NCBI GenBank assembly: GCA_030524065.1
Contig: JAUNHF010000021.1
Location: forward strand, 1-13,364
Direction: 5' to 3'
Origin: Deinococcus sp.
Lineage (GTDB): Bacteria; Deinococcota; Deinococci; Deinococcales; Deinococcaceae
DNA: 13,364 nt
In this document: in pieces, positions 5,180-13,364 of the stretch
Layout of the letters: every line of letters begins with the position of its first letter
How positions within the stretch are numbered: position 1 is the first letter of the stretch
The notes under the pieces: generated by a model
Told to the model about the DNA's origin: nothing
What the model saw: the letters and a program-made list of their open reading frames with translations, nothing else
Database searches by the model: none
Made by a program: the position numbers and the translations under genes

Positions 5180-7857
5180 CGACTTTATCTATCGCAGACC
5201 GCAAGCTGGGCGCCGTGTTGCTGGACGGGGGCTACATCGGCGACGAGGAACTTCAGCGCATGCTGGTGCGCCACGCCGAGGTGGGCGGGCGCCTGGCCGA
5301 CGTGATGATCGACTCGGGTGTGATGGGCGAAAAGCGCCTGGCCCACGCCATTGAGTCCAGGCTGGGCATTGCCACCATTGACCTGATGGCGGTGGAGCCT
5401 GCGCCCGAGGCCCTGAGAACCATCTCCGGCACAGTGGCCCAGAACGCCGGGGCCCTGCCGTTCGCGCTGGAAGGTGACCTGCTGAAAGTCGCCCTGCTTG
5501 ACCCGCTGTCTACCGTCACCATCGAGGTGCTGGAAGACGAGACCGGCTACGACATCGAGCCATACCAGGCCATGCGGGCGCCGCTCCAGTGGCGCCTGGC
5601 AGCCCACTATCCCGAACTGGGCCTGACCCCGCAGCTTCCCGACCAAGCGGCCCCCGGCCAGGAGCGCCTGGGCGACTATCTGGTGCGCCACGGCACCATC
5701 ACCCCGCATCAGCTGGAAGTGGGCCTGAAGTTCCAGGAGCGCACCGGCGAGCCGCTGGGGCAGGTGCTGGTGGGGCAGGGCGCCCTGAGCGAAGAGCAGC
5801 TGTACCGCGCGCTGGCGGCGCAGCAGGGCCTGGACTATCTGCCGGACCTGAGCAGCTTTACTGTGCCTGAGCGCGTGCTGGAAGCGCTGTCGCGCACCGA
5901 CGCAGTCCGCTACGGCGCCCTGCCGCTGGGCCGTCAGGAGGAGGGCTATGAAGTGGTGGCCTACGACCCACGCTACTTCACGCAGATTCGGGAGCTGATC
6001 GGCCAGCCGGTGCAGTTCCGCATGAGCCTGCCGGTTCAGGTCGAGCAGGCCATTGAGCGCTTTTATCCGGCGCCCACGCCCGCACCTTTCCGCGACGAGA
6101 TGCAGTCGCTGTACGCCGCCAGCGGTGGGCAGTCCAAGTCGCTGACCGACGTGATCATGGAAATGGGCTTTGCCGACTCCGAGGACATTCAGGCGGCCAT
6201 GCAGCAGCAGCAGCAGGGCGGCGCCCGGCTGGAAGACACCCTGGTGCAGTCCGGCAAGCTGAGCCCCGAAATGCTGGCGCAGTCGCTGGCGACGCAGATG
6301 GGTTACGAGTTCATTGACCCGGCCAAGACCCCTCCCGACAGCGGCGTGTCCATGCTGGTGCCCGAGGCCACCGCCCGGCGCTACACCGTGGTGCCGGTCC
6401 GCCTGGAAGGCGAGGCGCTGGTGGTCGCCATGAAAGACCCGCGCAACGTGTTTGCGCTCGATGACCTGCGGCTGATCACCGGGCGCGAAATCGTGCCGGC
6501 TGTGATGGTGGAAAAGGAAATCACCCGCCTGATCGAGAAGTATTTTGGCTCCAAGGACATGGCCGAGCTGAACCAGCGCCTGCTGGAAGAAAGCCGCGAG
6601 CGCCAGAAGTTGCAGGAGTCGGCGGGGGCCGGAACTGTAGACACCGCGCTGGACGACAACGCCGTGGTCCGCACGGTAGAAAACCTGATCCGCGAAGCCG
6701 TGTTGCAAGAGGTGAGCGATATTCATATCGAGCCTACCGAGACGGAAGTGCTGGTGCGCTACCGCATTGACGGGGCGCTGCGCAAGCACGCTGCCCTGCC
6801 CAAGGGGTCGGCGCAGGCCCTGCTGGCCCGCATCAAGATCATGGGTGGGCTGGACATTGCCGAGCGCCGCGTGCCGCAGGATGGGCGCGTGCGCTTCCGC
6901 AAGGGGGCCATTGACATTGACCTGCGTCTGTCCACGCTGCCCACCGTCTACGGCGAAAAGGCCGTGATGCGTTTGCTGCAAAAGGCCGAGAACATCCCCG
7001 AAGTGGAGCAGCTGGGCTTTTCGGACCACAACTTCCGCCGTTACCTGGAAGTGATCGACAAGCCCAACGGCATCTTTTTGGTCACCGGGCCTACCGGCTC
7101 GGGCAAGTCGTTTACCAGCTTCTCGACGCTCAAGCGCATCGCCAAGCCCGAAAAGAACACCACCACCATCGAAGATCCGGTGGAATACGAGATTCCCGGC
7201 ATCATGCAGAGCCAGGTGAACAACGCCGCCGGCATGACCTTTGCCAAGGCGCTGCGGGCCTTCCTCCGCCAGGACCCGGACATCATTTTTGTGGGGGAAA
7301 TCCGCGACGGTGAAACCGCCAAAATCGCCACTGAAGCGGCCCTGACCGGCCACTTGGTGCTGGCGACCCTGCACACCAACGATGCCGCTGGGGCCATCGT
7401 GCGCCTGGAAGAAATGGGCGTGGAGCTGTTCAACATCGGCGCGGCCGTGATCGGGGTGCTGGCCCAGCGATTGGTGCGCCGGGTGTGCAAGGACTGCGCC
7501 CAGCCCACCGGGGCCGACCCGGATGTGCTGCGCCGCCTGGGCCTCAGCGACGCCGATATTCAGGGCGCCACCCTGATGAAAGGAGCGGGCTGCCCGCGCT
7601 GCGGCGGCACCGGGTACAAGGGCCGCACCGGCATTCATGAACTGATGGTCATTGACGACACCATCCGCCGCGCCATCAACACCGGCAAGACCGCTACCGA
7701 CATCAAGGACATCGCCATTGAGGAAGGGGAGATGTGGACCCTGCGTACCGACGGCATCTACAAGGCCCTACAGGGCATCACCACCCTGGAAGAAGTCCAA
7801 ACGCCCAGCATCAGAAGTTTCTCTGGCTTCATCAGCCCCTACAGCAACAGGAGATAG
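5176..7857 (+). CDS. pilB: Type IV pilus extension ATPase PilB/PilF with three MshEN (GSPII) domains
   Basis: 893 residues; the cytoplasmic hexameric motor that drives pilus assembly, needed for twitching and DNA uptake. Three N-terminal MshEN/GSPII domains lie at about 8-150, 163-300 and 320-460. The catalytic half has the Asp box VSDIHIEP (D515, H517), Walker A GPTGSGKS (638-645), Walker B DIIFVGEIRD (E708) and His box residues H726 and H733. A zinc-type tetracysteine C771/C774/C806/C809 follows. This triple-domain, tetracysteine layout matches Thermus PilF rather than ordinary PilB with one domain. Only domain 2 keeps the canonical c-di-GMP motif (RLGDYLVRHG, then EPLGQVLVGQGALS). A run of five CAG codons falls in domain 3. 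AGGAGG (5166-5171) precedes the ATG by 4 nt. pilT follows after 4 nt. Confidence 0.95.
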   Translation: MTTLSIADRKLGAVLLDGGYIGDEELQRMLVRHAEVGGRLADVMIDSGVMGEKRLAHAIESRLGIATIDLMAVEPAPEALRTISGTVAQNAGALPFALEGDLLKVALLDPLSTVTIEVLEDETGYDIEPYQAMRAPLQWRLAAHYPELGLTPQLPDQAAPGQERLGDYLVRHGTITPHQLEVGLKFQERTGEPLGQVLVGQGALSEEQLYRALAAQQGLDYLPDLSSFTVPERVLEALSRTDAVRYGALPLGRQEEGYEVVAYDPRYFTQIRELIGQPVQFRMSLPVQVEQAIERFYPAPTPAPFRDEMQSLYAASGGQSKSLTDVIMEMGFADSEDIQAAMQQQQQGGARLEDTLVQSGKLSPEMLAQSLATQMGYEFIDPAKTPPDSGVSMLVPEATARRYTVVPVRLEGEALVVAMKDPRNVFALDDLRLITGREIVPAVMVEKEITRLIEKYFGSKDMAELNQRLLEESRERQKLQESAGAGTVDTALDDNAVVRTVENLIREAVLQEVSDIHIEPTETEVLVRYRIDGALRKHAALPKGSAQALLARIKIMGGLDIAERRVPQDGRVRFRKGAIDIDLRLSTLPTVYGEKAVMRLLQKAENIPEVEQLGFSDHNFRRYLEVIDKPNGIFLVTGPTGSGKSFTSFSTLKRIAKPEKNTTTIEDPVEYEIPGIMQSQVNNAAGMTFAKALRAFLRQDPDIIFVGEIRDGETAKIATEAALTGHLVLATLHTNDAAGAIVRLEEMGVELFNIGAAVIGVLAQRLVRRVCKDCAQPTGADPDVLRRLGLSDADIQGATLMKGAGCPRCGGTGYKGRTGIHELMVIDDTIRRAINTGKTATDIKDIAIEEGEMWTLRTDGIYKALQGITTLEEVQTPSIRSFSGFISPYSNRR

Positions 7858-7861
7858 CCCC

Positions 7862-9061
7862 ATGACCCATACCGGCCCCGACATTACCGACATCCTGAAG
7901 TACGCCGCCGAGAATGACGCCTCCGACGTGATTTTGACCGTAGGCCTGCCGCCGCAGTTCAAGTTGCAGGGCCGCTACGAGGTTCACGGGGACTACGCTT
8001 CCCTCAAACCGGTTGACACCCGCAAGCTGATGTACTCCATGATGAACGAAAAGCAGCAGCGCACTTTTGAAGAGCGCCGGGAGCTGGACTTTTCCTTCGC
8101 CCTGGGTGACAAGGCACGCTTCCGCGTCAACGCTTTTATGCAGCGCGGCAACGTGGGCGGCGTGATGCGCCTGATTCCCACCAAGGTCCGCACCGTGCAG
8201 GAGATGGGCCTGCCGCAAAACGTCATTGACATTGCCAACTCGCCGCGTGGTTTGGTGCTGGTCACCGGCCCGACCGGCTCGGGCAAGTCCACTACGCTGG
8301 CCGCCATGATTGACCATATCAACGCCACCAAGCGCCTGCACATCGTGACCATCGAAGACCCGATCGAGTTCATGCACGACCACAAGCAGAGCATCATCAA
8401 CCAGCGCGAGGTCCACGCCGACACCATGAGCTTTGAAAATGCCCTGCGTGCCTCGCTGCGTCAGGCGCCTGACGTGATTCTGGTGGGCGAAATGCGTGAC
8501 TACGAAACCATCAAGGCGGCCGTGACCGCTGCCGAAACCGGCCACCTCGTGATGGGCACCCTGCACACCAACTCGGCGCCGGAATCGATTGACCGTATCG
8601 TGGACGTGTTTCCGGAAGAGCAGCAGGAGCAGATCCGGGTGCAGCTTGCCAACAACCTGGTAGCGATCATGACCCAGCAGCTGCTGCCCCGTGCCGACGG
8701 CCCCGGCCGCGTCCTGGCCTACGAACTGATGGTCGCCAACTCGGCCATTCGCGCCCTGATCCGCGAGGGTAAAACCTACCAGATTGTCAGCTCCATGCAG
8801 ACCGGCACCCGCGAGGGCATGATTACCATGGACACCTACCTCGCGCAGCTGTACCACCGCCGCATCATCTCGTACGACACTGGCCTGGAGCGTGCTGTGG
8901 ACAGCAAGGAATTTGCCCGCCTGGCCGCCGACAAGAGCGGCGATACCGGCGGCGCCATGCCAGGAGTGGCCGCCGCAGCGCCCTCCGCGCAACCGTCCAG
9001 CTATGGCCGGGGCGTGGCTGCCGGCGAGGGCAGCGCCACCAAGACATACGGGCGCGGCTAA
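7862..9061 (+). CDS. pilT: Type IV pilus retraction ATPase PilT
   Basis: 399 residues; the hexameric motor that depolymerises the pilus, powering twitching and probably uptake of transforming DNA. Visible motifs: N-terminal DASDVILTVGLPP; Asp box region ELDFSFAL and RFRVNAF; Walker A GPTGSGKS (136-143); Walker B DVILVGEMRD (204-213); His box TGHLVMGTLHTN (H228). The retraction-type ending AIRALIREGKTYQI with QTGTREGMITMD separates PilT from PilB. AGGAGA (7849-7854) lies 7 nt before the ATG; a longer frame from 7652 is only overlap with pilB. The last ~43 residues are a Gly/Ala/Ser-rich tail with YGRG twice, beyond the usual PilT core. It is the last gene of the operon, before a strong terminator. 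Confidence 0.96.
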   Translation: MTHTGPDITDILKYAAENDASDVILTVGLPPQFKLQGRYEVHGDYASLKPVDTRKLMYSMMNEKQQRTFEERRELDFSFALGDKARFRVNAFMQRGNVGGVMRLIPTKVRTVQEMGLPQNVIDIANSPRGLVLVTGPTGSGKSTTLAAMIDHINATKRLHIVTIEDPIEFMHDHKQSIINQREVHADTMSFENALRASLRQAPDVILVGEMRDYETIKAAVTAAETGHLVMGTLHTNSAPESIDRIVDVFPEEQQEQIRVQLANNLVAIMTQQLLPRADGPGRVLAYELMVANSAIRALIREGKTYQIVSSMQTGTREGMITMDTYLAQLYHRRIISYDTGLERAVDSKEFARLAADKSGDTGGAMPGVAAAAPSAQPSSYGRGVAAGEGSATKTYGRG

Positions 9062-9075
9062 GGCCTCAGCGCAGC

Positions 9076-9119
9076 GGCCCTGGCGGCCCCCTCTGGTTGC
9101 CAGAGCTGAGCCCAGGGCC
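9076..9119 (+). other. Nested hairpin in pilT 3' untranslated region
   Basis: GGCCCTGG (9076-9083) pairs with CCAGGGCC (9112-9119), and inside it CTCTGG (9091-9096) pairs with CCAGAG (9100-9105) around a 3-nt loop. It starts 14 nt past the pilT stop and precedes the main terminator. It may stabilise the 3' end of the mRNA or be a backup terminator; there is no U-run. Confidence 0.4.
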
Positions 9120-9163
9120 GGGCAATACCTGCACAGCCAACACCTGTCACAACCAACCCAGAA

Positions 9164-9200
9164 CAAAACACCGCCCCGGAGATGCAGGGGCGGTGTTTTG
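9164..9200. terminator. Bidirectional intrinsic terminator between pilT and lon
   Basis: CAAAACACCGCCCC (9164-9177) pairs perfectly with GGGGCGGTGTTTTG (9187-9200) around a 9-nt loop. The A/T ends of the stem give a U-rich tract at the 3' side whichever strand is transcribed. It stands about 100 nt past the pilT stop and about 45 nt past the lon stop, so it should end both convergent operons. Confidence 0.9.
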
Positions 9201-9245
9201 TATCTAAGAGCTCAGGCTAAGTTTCAGGCTCCTTCAGTTCCTGGC

Positions 9246-11741
<2,496 letters not shown>

Positions 11742-11800
11742 TTGGTGCTCCTTTGGCGGAGAGGTTGGCAAAAGTCGGCAGGGGAGGGCGGTGTAAGAAC

Positions 11801-11850
11801 GCTGCACCCCGCTCCAAGGTAGAAAGGCAGTCTAGGAGCTGAGGTGCAGC
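11801..11850 (-). promoter_or_regulatory. Stem-loop in the lon 5' leader
   Basis: GCTGCACC (11801-11808) pairs with GGTGCAGC (11843-11850), and inside it GCTCC (11811-11815) pairs with GGAGC (11835-11839), leaving a 19-nt loop. If transcription starts near 11865, this hairpin occupies about nt 16-65 of a leader of roughly 120 nt. No U-run follows, so it is not an obvious terminator. It does not overlap the lon ribosome site at 11748-11754. Confidence 0.5.
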
Positions 11851-11871
11851 GGCGCTGTGACGCGAGTCGCG

Positions 11872-11877
11872 ATTTTA
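11872..11877 (-). promoter_or_regulatory. -10 box of the lon promoter
   Basis: TAAAAT on the minus strand, five of six matches to TATAAT, lies just after the clpX stop. With a 17-bp spacer the -35 hexamer falls at 11895-11900, where the match to TTGACA is poor but overlaps the left end of the HAIR repeat. Transcription would start near 11865, immediately before a CGCGA-C-TCGCG palindrome (11861-11871 spans it). Confidence 0.6.
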
Positions 11878-11884
11878 CTGAAGA

Positions 11885-13095
<1,211 letters not shown>

Positions 13096-13099
<4 letters not shown>

Positions 13100-13364
13100 G
13101 CGTTCTCCTCGCGGGTGCGTTCGATAACCTGGTCAATCAGGCCGTATTTCTGGGCTTCTTCGGGCGACATAAAGTAGTCGCGCTCCATGTCGCGCAGCAG
13201 CTTGTCGTGCGGCAGGTCGGTGTGCTTGTGATAAATCTCGACCAGTTTGTCGCGCAGCGAAAGCACTTCCTTGGCCTGCACTTCCAGGTCCGGCGTGTTG
13301 CCCCTAAAGCCTGCGCTGCCCTGGTGAATCATGATGCGGCTGTTGGGCAGGGCCATGCGCTTGC
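13096..13364 (-). CDS. clpP: ClpP protease subunit (C-terminal part, 5' end beyond window)
   Basis: The frame runs off the right edge; about 88 C-terminal codons are visible, starting in ..[14 protein letters not shown]. The catalytic His is in MIHQ and the catalytic Asp in MERDYF, at the spacing of E. coli ClpP (H122 and D171). The nucleophilic serine (in the MASM-type motif) lies outside the window. ClpP forms the 14-subunit proteolytic chamber that ClpX feeds. An internal ATG at 13356 is inside the conserved core and is not the start. The TGA at 13096-13098 overlaps the clpX start. Confidence 0.96.

Noticed and set aside
6202..6216. Five CAG repeats in pilB as a phase-variable tract
   Set aside because: Trinucleotide steps would not shift the frame, and five units in a Gln-rich helix are ordinary.
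5185..7638. 817-codon minus-strand frame opposite pilB
   Set aside because: It is antisense to a gene with complete ATPase motifs. The product is His/Gln/Gly-rich with no recognisable domain and no ribosome site.
7832..9166. 444-codon minus-strand frame opposite pilT
   Set aside because: Same composition artefact; it also begins inside the convergent terminator region.

Overview
The window looks like chromosomal DNA from a Deinococcus or a close relative. The evidence is high GC, a PilB motor ATPase with three tandem N-terminal MshEN/GSPII domains plus a C-terminal tetracysteine motif (the layout of Thermus PilF), genes whose -10 box lies 7 nt from the start codon (leaderless style), and an HspR-type (HAIR) operator next to lon. 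No mobile element, CRISPR array, tRNA or rRNA was found. The genus call is an inference from family knowledge, not from a database search.

Layout. Left edge, + strand: the C-terminal part of a neutral zinc metallopeptidase (1-576). It converges on a leftward group: an 80-aa Pro/Met-rich disordered protein (750-992), an M42 aminopeptidase (1184-2251), an isochorismatase-fold protein that seems to lack all three catalytic residues (2309-2788), and the enoyl-ACP reductase fabI (2867-3664). A divergent promoter region at about 3665-3781 separates these from a tight rightward operon: pgeF (peptidoglycan editing factor), a YqeG-like HAD phosphatase, a possible 30-codon ORF, pilB and pilT. Its starts and stops overlap or nearly touch, so translational coupling is likely. 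A strong bidirectional terminator at 9164-9200 ends this operon and also the opposing leftward clpP-clpX-lon protease operon, which fills the right edge (clpP is cut by the window end).

How the parts fit. The right half holds the ClpXP protease, where ClpX unfolds and ClpP degrades, and the Lon protease. clpP and clpX overlap by ATGA and should be co-translated. lon has its own leader: a consensus TAAAAT -10 box follows a perfect CTTGAGT-N7-ACTCAAG inverted repeat that lies inside the last codons of clpX, so lon can probably be induced separately by heat through HspR. The middle operon joins cell-wall quality control (PgeF) and a HAD phosphatase to the type IV pilus extension (PilB) and retraction (PilT) motors used for twitching and natural transformation.

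Most of the window is conserved housekeeping DNA; no wholly new multi-gene system is evident. The observations most worth following are the HAIR operator embedded in clpX with the structured lon leader, the acidic repeat-derived insertion in Lon, the apparently catalytically dead isochorismatase-fold protein, the coupled micro-ORF before pilB, and the Pro/Met-rich small protein.
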